Assembly (NCBI RefSeq): GCF_000711885.1
Contig: NZ_JONK01000005.1
Coordinates: 112,408 to 176,407, forward strand
Origin: Chromobacterium haemolyticum DSM 19808
Lineage (GTDB): Bacteria > Pseudomonadota > Gammaproteobacteria > Burkholderiales > Chromobacteriaceae
DNA: 64,000 nucleotides
Direction: 5' to 3'
Of the stretch, positions 1-8,845 are shown one piece after another (within the stretch, counting starts at the first letter, position 1; every line of letters begins with the position of its first letter). The notes under the pieces were generated by a model that was given only the letters and a program-made list of their open reading frames with translations, was not told where the DNA came from and ran no database searches. Both the position numbers and the translations under genes were made by a program.

Positions 1-1
1 T

Positions 2-178
2 ATGTTGGCCTCTCCATTTTATCGCCACCGAGCTGACATTATTGCTTACATTGACAGGAAGCCGGTCTTCTACTACACAGGGGTGGGCATCTATCAATGG
101 AGCGATACCCTTGATAGAGAATGTCTGAGCTACTGGATCAGTTACCCGGAATTGCCTTTGGGTTGGGAGATAAACTAA
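2..178 (+). CDS. 3' end of an unidentified gene, cut by the window edge
   Basis: An open frame runs from the first bases to TAA at 176-178 and gives at most 58 residues. The peptide is rich in Tyr and Trp (for example YYTGVGIYQWSD) and reads like the tail of a real small protein, not random translation. The ATG at position 2 could be internal, since the frame is open to the window edge. Its place upstream of a vgrG-effector-immunity set suggests another immunity or effector-associated gene, but I do not recognise the family. This is inference from context only. Confidence 0.4.
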   Translation: MLASPFYRHRADIIAYIDRKPVFYYTGVGIYQWSDTLDRECLSYWISYPELPLGWEIN

Positions 179-676
179 TAAATTTCGGTGGGGCTTATTA
201 GAGGTGGGAATGTTTGCTATTTGAGCTTGCCATGATGACTATGTCTTTCACCTAACAAATTATCCAGACAAGCCGTGTCCATAAAGCTGTGCGTTTGAAG
301 AAAAAATCTTCACTGGTAGTATCGTAGCAATTTACCGGGTGAAAACCATTTTTATTAACTAGAGCAACTGGACTGCGGATATATTATTTGGATACAGACG
401 AGAGCTATGTTAATAGGCTTTGCCATTGTTTTTTAAAGGCAGTAGCTTAGAGGCATTCAGCTCTATTCTTTCGGGCTTGTTCCATGTGTTTACTATGAAA
501 TGGTGCTCTTGGGAAAGAGTGCCCCTGTCCTTTAGGATGGGGCCTTGCCAAACCTTGACCTATGTCGCTTGTTCCGTCACTGTTCATCCAAATAGAATGT
601 TAGCACTCTCCATTCCGAACCAACACGACAAGACCACTTTGTATAAGTGGTTTTTCTTTGCGGACATTCTATTTCT
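179..676. other. AT-rich gap upstream of vgrG, no gene supported
   Basis: About 500 bases with many stops in all frames and a lower GC than the flanking genes. The second half (about 515-660) carries two hairpins: an imperfect one around 521-542 (CCCCTGTCC / GGATGGGG) and a strong terminator-type hairpin at 633-651. An open frame at 420-839 crosses into vgrG in the wrong frame and has no recognisable content. The segment is either the vgrG leader or a short untranslated RNA ending at the hairpin. Confidence 0.5.
633..659 (+). terminator. Rho-independent terminator just before vgrG
   Basis: ACCACTT (633-639), loop TGTAT, AAGTGGT (645-651), then TTTTCTTT. The hairpin ends only about 25 bases before the vgrG start codon at 677. 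It therefore either ends an upstream transcript or small RNA, or acts as an attenuator in the vgrG leader. No good Shine-Dalgarno sequence lies between the U-tract and the ATG. Confidence 0.65.
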
Positions 677-3352
677 ATGGACATCAGCCAGCTGCTTGCC
701 AGTTTTTCCAGTGCCTTCACGCAAAACAATCGCCTGCTTACGTTGTGCCTTGGGGATGGCAGCATCGCGGCTGAAACCTTGCTGCCTCAGACTCTGGAAG
801 GCGAAGAAGGCGTTTCCGAGAGCTATCGCTATCAATTGACCTGCCTGTCTCCCAATGGCTCCATCGAACTGAAGTCTCTGCTAGGCGTGGCCGCGAAGAT
901 AGGCATTGCCGCAGCCTCCGGGGAAGAGCTGGTGCGCTGCGGGGTGGTGTCGGAGGTGAAGCAGCTGGGGGCGGATGGCGGTTTTGCTCAGTACGGTTTG
1001 ACGGTGGAAGCTCCTTTTTCGCTGCTGCGCTATCGGCGGACTTCACGCGTGTTCCAGGACTTGACCGTGCCGGACATCATTAAGCAGATTCTGGCGGAGC
1101 ACCAGGCGAATAATGCTCAGTTCGCACGGGTTCAGACCTTGGACATTCAAGTGGGTCCGGCTTCGCCGCGCAGCTACTGCCTACAGTACCGCGAGAGTGA
1201 CTATGACTTTATCGTGCGCTTGATGCATGAAGAGGGTTACGGCTGGCGGTTTGCCCATTCTGAGAAAGACAAGCTGCCGCAAGTACAGCTGATCCTGTTT
1301 GATGATCCGTTTGGATTGCCCGCCGCCAACATGGAGCGCCTGCGCTTTCACCGTAGCGATGCGACGGAAGAAGAGGACGGCTTAACCGCTTGGGAGTCTT
1401 CCCGGCAAATCGTATCCGGCAATGTCGCGCTGGCGAGCTTCGATTACCAGCCGGTCACCAGCAATATGACGGGCGATGAAAGCCAAATCAATCAGGGCCA
1501 GAGCGGCAAGGCCTTACAGTCCACCTTGCAGGATTACGCGCCGCAGACGCTTTACTATGCGAGCGATGCGGAGCAATTTGGGCACTACGCGCAGCTGCGG
1601 CAGCAGGCGCATGATTTACAGGCCAAACAGTTCAGTGGCGGTGGCGCGGTCAGAGGGCTGCTGCCAGGCGAATGGTTCCGTCTGGACAACCATCCCAACC
1701 ATGACGGGGACAGCAGCGAGCAACGTGAATTCGTGGTGACCAAACAGAACTTCATCGCTCATAACAACCTTCCCCAAGGACTGAAGCGGTTGCTTCAAAC
1801 CGCCACGGGCAAAGAGCAAACTGAACCCGCGCCTTACCAAACCACCTTTACCGCTCAACGGCGCGGCATTCCGCTAACGCCGGCATATGCCTATACCCGG
1901 CACGCCAAGCCAACGAGTTTGGGCAGCCAGACCGCTACCGTGGTGGGGCCGGCCGGCGAAGAGGTGCATACGGATCAATTCGGACGCATCAAGGTGCAAT
2001 TCCATTGGCAGCGCCCTGAAGAGCATCCCGGCATCGGCGCGGCGATGGATGATAAGTCCTCTTGTTGGATTCGAGTGGTGATGCCTAGTGCAGGAGCGGC
2101 TTGGGGGCATCAGTTCATTCCCCGCATCGGTCAGGAAGTCTTGGTGGATTTTCTGGAAGGAGACATCGACCGCCCGGTCGTTGTTGGCGTGCTCTATAAC
2201 GGTAGCCACGCCACACCGGACTTTAGCGGTGCAGGGGCTTTACCGGCGAACAAGACCCTTTCCGGCATCAAGTCGAAAGAGCATCAAGGCGGCGGCTACA
2301 ACGAACTGCTGTTTGATGACACTCCCGGCGAAGTCCGCGCCAAGCTTTCCAGTGAGCCTGGCAAGACCCAGTTGAACCAGGGCTTTTTGACGCATCCCCG
2401 CAAAGACGGGAAAGCGGAGCCACGCGGCAACGGCTTCGAGCTGCGAACGGATTTGTCAGGCGCGATCCGGGCCGCTCAAGGGGTTCTGGTCAGCGCCTAT
2501 GCCCGTGAAGGCGCTGGCGGCAATCAACTGGACCGAGAGGAGTTGATCGGCCAGTTGGAGATGGCGCTATCCATTGCGAAGTCTCTCGCCAAGCAGGCCG
2601 AGGTGCATCACGCGGATGAGACCGACACCAAGCCGCAAGAGCAACTAACGCAAGACGTTAAACAATGGGAAGGTGGCAGCAATACCGCCAAGGAAGCCAA
2701 GGGTGGGCACAAAGCCATTCTGGCCCTCGGCGCACCGGAAGGCATTGCTCTGGCCAGCGAATCGAACATCTCGATGGCAACAGGCAGCACGCACGACTTG
2801 ATTGCCGCCAAGGACAGCAACCAGAGCATAGGCCAGCATCTGCGCATGCGCGTGGGACAGTCTCTGTCCATCTTCGTGATGCAGTTGGGCATGAAGCTCA
2901 TCTCCGCCTCTGGCGCGATTCGCATCCAAGCGCAGGATGACGACATTGAAATTATCGCCGCCAAGCGCTTACGTCTGGTGGGCTTGAAGGCTGTCAGCAT
3001 TGAAGGGCCTCAGGTCAATATCACCGCGCAGAATGCCGGCGCGGAGTATGGGGGCGGGATCACCACGAAGACATCGGCCACGCATACCCAGCACGCCGCC
3101 AGCCACGCAATGACGGGACCGGCCAGTGTCAGCCCGCAAATGCTCAACCTGCCGCAAAGCGCCATTCAGACGAATGAACAGTTTGGCATAGCAGGCCGCT
3201 CCGGCAAGGCGCAATCCCAGATACAGCATGAAGTCCGCAATGGTCAGAACAAGCTGGAAAGCTCAGGCAGCACGGATGGCAGCGGCGCAACCTCTACGCT
3301 GACCGGCAAGGTCATTGATCAACTGAAAATGCATCTGAAACGGAACGGATAA
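677..3352 (+). CDS. vgrG: Type VI secretion system spike protein VgrG
   Basis: An 891-residue VgrG. The protein trimerises into the gp27/gp5-like spike on the T6SS tube and carries effectors. The start MDISQLLASFSSAF at 677 is the family's usual N-terminus; a GTG at 647 lies inside the terminator hairpin and is rejected. The first ~350 residues form the gp27-like phage-D/GPD part, with a typical YRESDYDFIVRLMHEEGY stretch. The OB-fold follows (HTDQFGRIKVQFHW, then SCWIRVVMPSAGAAWGHQFIPR) and leads into the GDIDRPVVVGVLYN motif. The later third, with repeated short beta motifs (EGIALASESNISMATG, RLRLVGLKAVSIEGPQ), matches a DUF2345-type extension. It overlaps the next gene by one base (TAATG), so effector and spike are translationally coupled. 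No other T6SS structural gene is in the window, so this is an orphan vgrG module. Confidence 0.96.
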   Translation: MDISQLLASFSSAFTQNNRLLTLCLGDGSIAAETLLPQTLEGEEGVSESYRYQLTCLSPNGSIELKSLLGVAAKIGIAAASGEELVRCGVVSEVKQLGADGGFAQYGLTVEAPFSLLRYRRTSRVFQDLTVPDIIKQILAEHQANNAQFARVQTLDIQVGPASPRSYCLQYRESDYDFIVRLMHEEGYGWRFAHSEKDKLPQVQLILFDDPFGLPAANMERLRFHRSDATEEEDGLTAWESSRQIVSGNVALASFDYQPVTSNMTGDESQINQGQSGKALQSTLQDYAPQTLYYASDAEQFGHYAQLRQQAHDLQAKQFSGGGAVRGLLPGEWFRLDNHPNHDGDSSEQREFVVTKQNFIAHNNLPQGLKRLLQTATGKEQTEPAPYQTTFTAQRRGIPLTPAYAYTRHAKPTSLGSQTATVVGPAGEEVHTDQFGRIKVQFHWQRPEEHPGIGAAMDDKSSCWIRVVMPSAGAAWGHQFIPRIGQEVLVDFLEGDIDRPVVVGVLYNGSHATPDFSGAGALPANKTLSGIKSKEHQGGGYNELLFDDTPGEVRAKLSSEPGKTQLNQGFLTHPRKDGKAEPRGNGFELRTDLSGAIRAAQGVLVSAYAREGAGGNQLDREELIGQLEMALSIAKSLAKQAEVHHADETDTKPQEQLTQDVKQWEGGSNTAKEAKGGHKAILALGAPEGIALASESNISMATGSTHDLIAAKDSNQSIGQHLRMRVGQSLSIFVMQLGMKLISASGAIRIQAQDDDIEIIAAKRLRLVGLKAVSIEGPQVNITAQNAGAEYGGGITTKTSATHTQHAASHAMTGPASVSPQMLNLPQSAIQTNEQFGIAGRSGKAQSQIQHEVRNGQNKLESSGSTDGSGATSTLTGKVIDQLKMHLKRNG

Positions 3353-5076
3353 TGGCCGACGTATTAAGCACCGCAACCCGCCGCGTATCCTTGCAATTCG
3401 ACAAGAAAGGCAACCCATATTTTGAATCCGTCAAAAGCCCGGACAGTTTCAAGCAGTGTGCTTTATGCGTAAAACCGCCGCATACCGTTATTCCGGTGAT
3501 TTTTGTGCCGGGGATTATGGGAACGAATTTACGGTTACGGGATAAGAAGCAAATAAAAGCATGGGCTCCGCCTAATGGGAAGCTAGGCGGGATAGGAGCG
3601 GCTCTTAACGGAGCTAATCAATCGCCTGCGGAGCGTCAAATTTTATTTGACCCTAATAGTACCGAAGTTAACCCGGATGGCCCTTGCCAAGTTCCGGATA
3701 ATTTGCATTGGGTCAGCACCGAAGAGGCTAGGCGACGTGGCTGGGGCGCATTGCATGCCGACAGTTACCACTTCATTTTGCAGCGCTTGGAAGTCATCCT
3801 CAATGACCAGTACAGCAGCCCAGGTCATCCTGAGGAGCGTGGTAATTTTCTGTTGCCGGAAATTGGTCTACTGGCCCATCTCAATGGCGGTAAGCAGACT
3901 GCTCCTCGCTCTGAGAAGGAACCGGACTATGTCAAGGCCGCAGCGGAGGCGGTAAAAGCTTGGAATTTGACCCCACAGGGACTGAGTCAAGACGAAGTAC
4001 TGCGGTTGGATGATTATTACTATCCGGTATGGGCACATGGTTACAACTGGCTGCAAAGCAATGAAGAATCCGCGCAATCCCTGATTGAGAAGATTGATAA
4101 AATCATTGAGCATTACAAAAATACCAACTATTTCGATTGCGATGGCAAAGTTATTTTGGTCACCCATTCCATGGGGGGCTTGGTGGGGCGTAGGGCGGCT
4201 CAGATGGCTCCTGACAAGATATTGGGGGTAGTGCATGGTGTGCAGCCGGTAGCAGGCGCGCCAGTGGTCTATCGCCGTTTCCGCGCCGGGACTGAGGTAG
4301 GCGGCTTTTTAGATATTGAAGGCGCCGCCGTGGCAGCCATCATTGGTTGGAATGCTGGGGACATTACGCCGACTCTGGCATGTTCGCCTGGACCGTTGGA
4401 GTTGTTGCCGACCAAGCACTACTCACCGGGCTGGCTGAAAGTTGTTAAGAAAGGCGGTGGCGATGTGATTTTTAGCTTGCCGCAGGCTGATCCCTATGAG
4501 GAAATTTACAGCAAGACCACGGATGAGTGTTGGTGGGGGATGCTTGATCCTGAGTTGATTGATCCCGCCAATAAGTTAACTACAGCCGATAACACACCGC
4601 TTGAGGCGCATCGAAATGCTTTAGATAAATCGAGAGACTTTCACAATGTTCTCGGTCTTTACGCCCATCCACAAACATACGGCTATTATGGCATTGACGA
4701 AAAGAAGTTCCGAACTTTTGGCCATATCCATTGGCAGGCTTCAGGACGTATTCCAGAGGACGATGTCATGCCATTAATCTATCAAAAGGATAGTCAGCGA
4801 ACCATGACGGGGAAAAGTACCGTTCCACTTTATCAAGATGAAGATTCGCCAAAAGTTAAATTCAAACTAAGCAATGAGCGTGACCAGGGAGGGGATGGCA
4901 CGGTTCCTCTAGATTCTGGGAAAGTGCTAGCCCAGCTGCAACCAACACCCAAAGCGGTATTTAGCATGTCGGGGTTTGACCATCAAATGAGCTACAAAAA
5001 CAAATATGCGATTCAAGCTACAGTCTATGGCATCGCCAAAATCGTTCAACAAGCCCCGCCGCCCAAGGCATACTAA
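3352..5076 (+). CDS. Alpha/beta-hydrolase lipase, probable T6SS effector (Tle4-like)
   Basis: A 574-residue alpha/beta hydrolase. An early VIFVPGIMGTNL segment (residues ~50-60) is the oxyanion-hole region of LCAT/PGAP1-like lipases. The nucleophile elbow THSMGG puts the serine at residue 273. GGDGTVPLDS (Asp515) and GFDHQMSY (His544) complete a plausible catalytic triad. There is no signal peptide, as expected for a protein loaded onto VgrG. The ATG overlaps the vgrG stop and a Tli4-like secreted protein follows. I infer an antibacterial phospholipase effector. Assignment to Tle4 rather than another Tle family rests mainly on the neighbour. Confidence 0.8.
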   Translation: MADVLSTATRRVSLQFDKKGNPYFESVKSPDSFKQCALCVKPPHTVIPVIFVPGIMGTNLRLRDKKQIKAWAPPNGKLGGIGAALNGANQSPAERQILFDPNSTEVNPDGPCQVPDNLHWVSTEEARRRGWGALHADSYHFILQRLEVILNDQYSSPGHPEERGNFLLPEIGLLAHLNGGKQTAPRSEKEPDYVKAAAEAVKAWNLTPQGLSQDEVLRLDDYYYPVWAHGYNWLQSNEESAQSLIEKIDKIIEHYKNTNYFDCDGKVILVTHSMGGLVGRRAAQMAPDKILGVVHGVQPVAGAPVVYRRFRAGTEVGGFLDIEGAAVAAIIGWNAGDITPTLACSPGPLELLPTKHYSPGWLKVVKKGGGDVIFSLPQADPYEEIYSKTTDECWWGMLDPELIDPANKLTTADNTPLEAHRNALDKSRDFHNVLGLYAHPQTYGYYGIDEKKFRTFGHIHWQASGRIPEDDVMPLIYQKDSQRTMTGKSTVPLYQDEDSPKVKFKLSNERDQGGDGTVPLDSGKVLAQLQPTPKAVFSMSGFDHQMSYKNKYAIQATVYGIAKIVQQAPPPKAY

Positions 5077-5088
5077 AGGACTGTCACT

Positions 5089-6066
5089 ATGAATCGACTT
5101 GCTTTATTGCTTGCCTTATTGATGGCCTGCCCTGCTATTTATGCTGCGGAGAATAAGATGTTTGACAAAATGAGAACTTACTGCTTTGGTCGTTACTTGG
5201 TTGATATTCCTTATGAAGCTGAACTGAAAGGCCAGGGTAATAATTACCAAGGGGCATCTATCAAGTCGGTGCGTGGAGGGGAGGGTCAATACAAGGGAAT
5301 GATTGAAAAAAGAATTGGTGAATTGAAGGATGGAAAGTCTGCCTCTGGGCTATTTAAATTTGAAAAAGAGATCGGCTCAATTGCATCTGGAAATTTGTTG
5401 CTTGGGTATAAGGTGGCATTTGGTAGCCCGATGTACAGCATTGACTCATTTAAGTTAGATAAGGGGTGGATTTTTACCACCTCAAAGGCACCTTACAGTC
5501 CCGGAAAAATTAACTCAATATTGGAGAGGTTTGATGGCTATCTGAAAAATGTGCGCTATCGCTCGGATCGTGAGGCCCCGAAAGAGGCAGGATTTTGCAT
5601 TGAAAATGGCTTTGTCTCCAATGATGGAAAATCGCCACAGTTTGAGATGGCTTCAATCACTTTCGCCTTGAAGAATAATCCGGATGTTTGGTTCAGCATA
5701 GACAGCTTCACACTGTCAAAACCAGAGCCATCCTTGCTGGAAAGGCAAAAGGCAGCGAAATTGGATGAGAGATTTCCTGGTAAGATAAAGGCGATCAGGA
5801 AGGGCGCTAGAACGGTAAATGGCATGCAGGGCGAGGAGTCTCTAAATGAGTTCCCCTCGGACAACGGCATGGGTGTTGCGCACAGTTTTATGTGGGAAGC
5901 TCAGGGCGGATTTGATGATCCTCTCAATCCAAAAGTCTCGATACAGCTTACCTCTGGTGAAGGCGTAGCCGGTGTTACGGGGGAGTCATCCTTAAATGCA
6001 ACACAAATGCAACGCCTCTATGAAAGCGTGATTAAGTCCATCCGAGTTCGCCCGATAGCTCAATAA
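5089..6066 (+). CDS. Periplasmic Tli4-family immunity protein
   Basis: A 325-residue protein with a clean signal peptide (MNRLALLLALLMACPAIYA, cleavage near AYA-AEN). Right after it comes RTYCFGRYLVDIPYEAEL, which I recognise as the conserved opening of Tli4 (Tle cognate immunity 4) proteins. It begins 12 bases after the lipase gene. A periplasmic location suits neutralising a phospholipase delivered into the periplasm by sister cells. The base composition is more AT-rich than the chromosome on the right, as for the rest of this segment. Family assignment is from memory of the N-terminal motif. Confidence 0.75.
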   Translation: MNRLALLLALLMACPAIYAAENKMFDKMRTYCFGRYLVDIPYEAELKGQGNNYQGASIKSVRGGEGQYKGMIEKRIGELKDGKSASGLFKFEKEIGSIASGNLLLGYKVAFGSPMYSIDSFKLDKGWIFTTSKAPYSPGKINSILERFDGYLKNVRYRSDREAPKEAGFCIENGFVSNDGKSPQFEMASITFALKNNPDVWFSIDSFTLSKPEPSLLERQKAAKLDERFPGKIKAIRKGARTVNGMQGEESLNEFPSDNGMGVAHSFMWEAQGGFDDPLNPKVSIQLTSGEGVAGVTGESSLNATQMQRLYESVIKSIRVRPIAQ

Positions 6067-6203
6067 GTTTATGAGGCATAATAGGTGATGGCATCGATCA
6101 ATCTGTGTCAATATGCATAACTCAAAATATACTACAGCCTTGTGCTGGGCGGTAGTTAAATAAGTTCGTTTTCGATCTTATAATCGATAGGGTTTGTTTG
6201 TCT

Positions 6204-6776
6204 ATGATTAATCTTTCGAAGATTGCTGTCTGCTTTGGAGTCTTTCCTGCTGTGTTAATGGTGGTAGGCTGCGCTGTTAATAGGCCGCTTGAACCTGAGG
6301 CGATCCGCGCCGCGATGAAAGCGACTTATCAGTGTCATTCATCGCCAATAGAGAAAGTGGGGCAAGGCGAGCAAGGTGTAAATAAAGGCTGCTATTTTGT
6401 GCTGCATAGCCCGGAGACGGGGAGGGTGCTCAAAAATACTCCTTATCTACTTCAGGTCCATGATCCGAAGTCCAGCGGCGAAGCTCCTGCGATTTCATTG
6501 CAGGGACGGACGGATGGTCAAGGAAGAAGTCAATTTGTATCACCCCCTTTTGATATTGATGTGAATGCAGTGCGCTTTGTAGAAGTTGTGGGCAGCGGGA
6601 ACTATCGGGCCAACTTTACCTTGGTTTCAAGAAGCGGAAAGCCATCTAGCGGGGCTGGATACAAGTTGTTGGCATGCGGGAAAGAAGTATATAAATCCCG
6701 TGCAGACTATCACGGTGAAACAGTGGTTTATCAAACGCAAGATCGCTGTGACTTTTCAATGCAACTTACAAGGTGA
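6204..6776 (+). CDS. Putative lipoprotein of unknown function next to the T6SS module
   Basis: 190 residues from ATG 6204 (MINLSK); a TTG two codons earlier is an alternative. A hydrophobic leader ends in a good lipobox, VVGC, followed by AVNRP, so the mature protein is probably a lipoprotein. The middle reads TPYLLQVHDPKSSG...ISLQGRTDGQGRSQFV. The pattern GRTDGQGR resembles the beta-sandwich extensions seen in VgrG and PAAR-linked proteins. A second immunity protein or accessory factor is possible. It is separated from the immunity gene by about 135 AT-rich bases, so it may have its own promoter. Confidence 0.6.
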   Translation: MINLSKIAVCFGVFPAVLMVVGCAVNRPLEPEAIRAAMKATYQCHSSPIEKVGQGEQGVNKGCYFVLHSPETGRVLKNTPYLLQVHDPKSSGEAPAISLQGRTDGQGRSQFVSPPFDIDVNAVRFVEVVGSGNYRANFTLVSRSGKPSSGAGYKLLACGKEVYKSRADYHGETVVYQTQDRCDFSMQLTR

Positions 6777-6906
6777 GCACGGAGCAGCTTTGCTCTAGGT
6801 TCAAGTAAATTCCTTTAAAAGATAGGCACTGATGCTACCTAACGAGGTGTAACTTCAGCGCCTGTCTTTGGTTTTTGTGCTATTGAACAGAGAAACACAA
6901 TCGTGC

Positions 6907-8499
6907 TCAGTATGATCTTTGCCAAGAGATATGTGATAGTCCTATGTTTTTGAAATTTAATTGGCCGATTGCAACAAATAGTGGACTCAATGGGTAGGTT
7001 CCAGACCCATAGCTCCTAGATGTTGATGAGTTAGTGTGGCCGGTGAGGGCAGCGTGTGTTTCTTCATCTACCTCAGCTTCTCTGCATATGTCCTTGCAGT
7101 TATGCCGGAATGAGTGAAACACCATGCGCTTGTCTGTAATTCCTAATTGCTTCCTGCACCACTTTCCCCACCATTGTGACCATAGGGATGAACGCTTTCC
7201 ATATTTGTCGGGCGTTAATTCTGGGAATAGGTATCCAGTGGGAGGCAGTGTCTCTAGGTAATTGCCAAATCCCATCCGTTCCAGTTCCGAATGAAGAGGA
7301 ACTCGACGTCTCGACTCGTTGGTTTCCACTGAACCTTCATCATCTCTGTCCGTGATATGAATATGCCGCCCTTGGCTATCCTTCACAATGTCCGATACTT
7401 TGAGTTGAGCTAGTTCTTCTAGCCTTGCTCCGGTAAATAGGCCCAACAGCGGCAGCCAGAAAGCTGTTTCTCTCTTGCCAGCTACAGGCCGTGTATTTTG
7501 GGTGGCGTAGATCGGGCTGTTGAAGATAGCTTGGAGTGCCTTCAGGTCATAGGAGGTCCGCGACTCTTTTTGAACTTTTCCGACTACGACGCGGACGGAT
7601 GCGATAGGATTTTGTTCGATGTAGTCATTTTGTGCAGCCCAATTCAGCAGCGTTTTCAAAAACGCTAGGTGCTTGGAATTGATTGTTTTGGCTGAGAGGC
7701 CCTTCTGCAAGAGGGCTTCCTTGTACTTGAGGCCATGTGCTTTAAGTATCTGCTTGACTGGTAGGGTGCCGATGCAATCATGAAAACGGTTAACCACTTG
7801 AAGCATATCGTCAAATGATTTGCTTTTCAGCTTCCGCTCGGTTTGGTATTTTTTGAGAATATCTACTAGAGTCGGGGCTCCCTTGCTGGCTATGGCCGCC
7901 CTAGCCTGTAAAGGGGCCAAAGAGGGCATGGGCACATCGTCGACTACTTCGCCCTCGTGGCGGGCTTTCAAGGCATCTACGGTGCGTTTGTATGCCTTGG
8001 ATGCGGCTGAGACGAGCCTCTTGTAGTCGACAGAGCTTGTATCCAACTCGATGCCTTCAAAGCGGAGGCTGTCTTCAAGGGCATTTACAACTGACCAAGT
8101 GTCTCCTCGAGCGATGGCCGCACGTGCATCTTGATCCAGCCGGGAGAGATCGTCTCCTAGTTGTTCATATCTCGCGTTGTCCAGGCCCTGTGATCGTAAC
8201 TCGCTATCGAACGTCATCATACGAGATTGGTGCATATGAACGATGCGGCTTATGTCATCGTCTGAGAGGGCTACGACTACAGTGGCCTTGTCCTTGGCGC
8301 GAAGTTCGGCAAACTGATCGTCCCACTCCACGCGTATTCTTGCGGCAAGGCGGTTCGCCTCCCGGAGGTCTCGTGTTTGCAGTGAGCACCACACGTCTTT
8401 TTTGCCGTTGAAATGGGGGCGTAAATCAGTAGGGATCGTGATGCGGAAGTAGTAGACTGAAGAGCCTGTGCGGCGGAGTACATTGGTATGCTTAGGCAT
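6907..8499 (-). CDS. Site-specific tyrosine recombinase (island integrase)
   Basis: 530 residues from ATG 8499 (MPKHTNVLRRTGSSVYYF); a TTG at 8529 is an alternative start. The N-terminus matches the DUF6538-type arm domain found in long phage-like integrases. A SAM-like core-binding region follows (~210-310). The catalytic domain has FTGARLEELAQL (first Arg), HSFRHN (H-x-x-R) and ALTGHTNSSTSRSYG (second His and the Tyr nucleophile). The set R-H-R-H-Y is complete, so the enzyme should be active. It starts 95 bases from the 3' end of tRNA-Leu and reads away from it, the usual layout for an island inserted in that tRNA. Confidence 0.93.
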   Translation of the reverse strand: MPKHTNVLRRTGSSVYYFRITIPTDLRPHFNGKKDVWCSLQTRDLREANRLAARIRVEWDDQFAELRAKDKATVVVALSDDDISRIVHMHQSRMMTFDSELRSQGLDNARYEQLGDDLSRLDQDARAAIARGDTWSVVNALEDSLRFEGIELDTSSVDYKRLVSAASKAYKRTVDALKARHEGEVVDDVPMPSLAPLQARAAIASKGAPTLVDILKKYQTERKLKSKSFDDMLQVVNRFHDCIGTLPVKQILKAHGLKYKEALLQKGLSAKTINSKHLAFLKTLLNWAAQNDYIEQNPIASVRVVVGKVQKESRTSYDLKALQAIFNSPIYATQNTRPVAGKRETAFWLPLLGLFTGARLEELAQLKVSDIVKDSQGRHIHITDRDDEGSVETNESRRRVPLHSELERMGFGNYLETLPPTGYLFPELTPDKYGKRSSLWSQWWGKWCRKQLGITDKRMVFHSFRHNCKDICREAEVDEETHAALTGHTNSSTSRSYGSGTYPLSPLFVAIGQLNFKNIGLSHISWQRSY

Positions 8500-8593
8500 G
8501 TCTGGTATGGGGCCAAGTGTAGCACACAACTGTAGCAGTTGGCCTGGAGTGGCCTTTGAAATCAGTAAGTTATTGAGGCTTAACAGATTTTAA

Positions 8594-8678
8594 TGGTGCG
8601 AAAGGAGAGACTCGAACTCTCACGCCTTGCGGCGCTGGAACCTAAATCCAGTGCGTCTACCAATTCCGCCACTTTCGC
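8594..8678 (-). tRNA. tRNA-Leu (anticodon UAG)
   Basis: An 85-base gene on the minus strand. The acceptor stem GCGAAAG pairs with CTTTCGC and is followed by discriminator A and an encoded CCA. The anticodon stem-loop CTGGA-TTTAGGT-TCCAG gives anticodon TAG. A long variable arm (GCGCCGCAAGGCGT) and the T-arm GAGTTCGAGTCTC are typical of leucine tRNAs. The 3' end faces the integrase gene, making this the probable attachment site. Confidence 0.96.
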
Positions 8679-8845
8679 TTTGATGCCGCTTGCAAATTAG
8701 AACAACCGTCCTCATTTGCAAGGGAGTGCAAGAATACCCGAAGCGTTTGCGCGACGCAAGCCGGGCCGCCGGGAAACTTATTGCCACAGCGGCTGTCACT
8801 GTCGGTACAATTTGATAAAAATCCCTTTGGAGAAAGGCTTACATT

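Noticed and set aside
1..6900. Distal attachment-site copy of the tRNA-Leu 3' end
   Set aside because: I looked for the T-arm and acceptor sequence left of the integrase and found none, so the other island end is probably outside the window.
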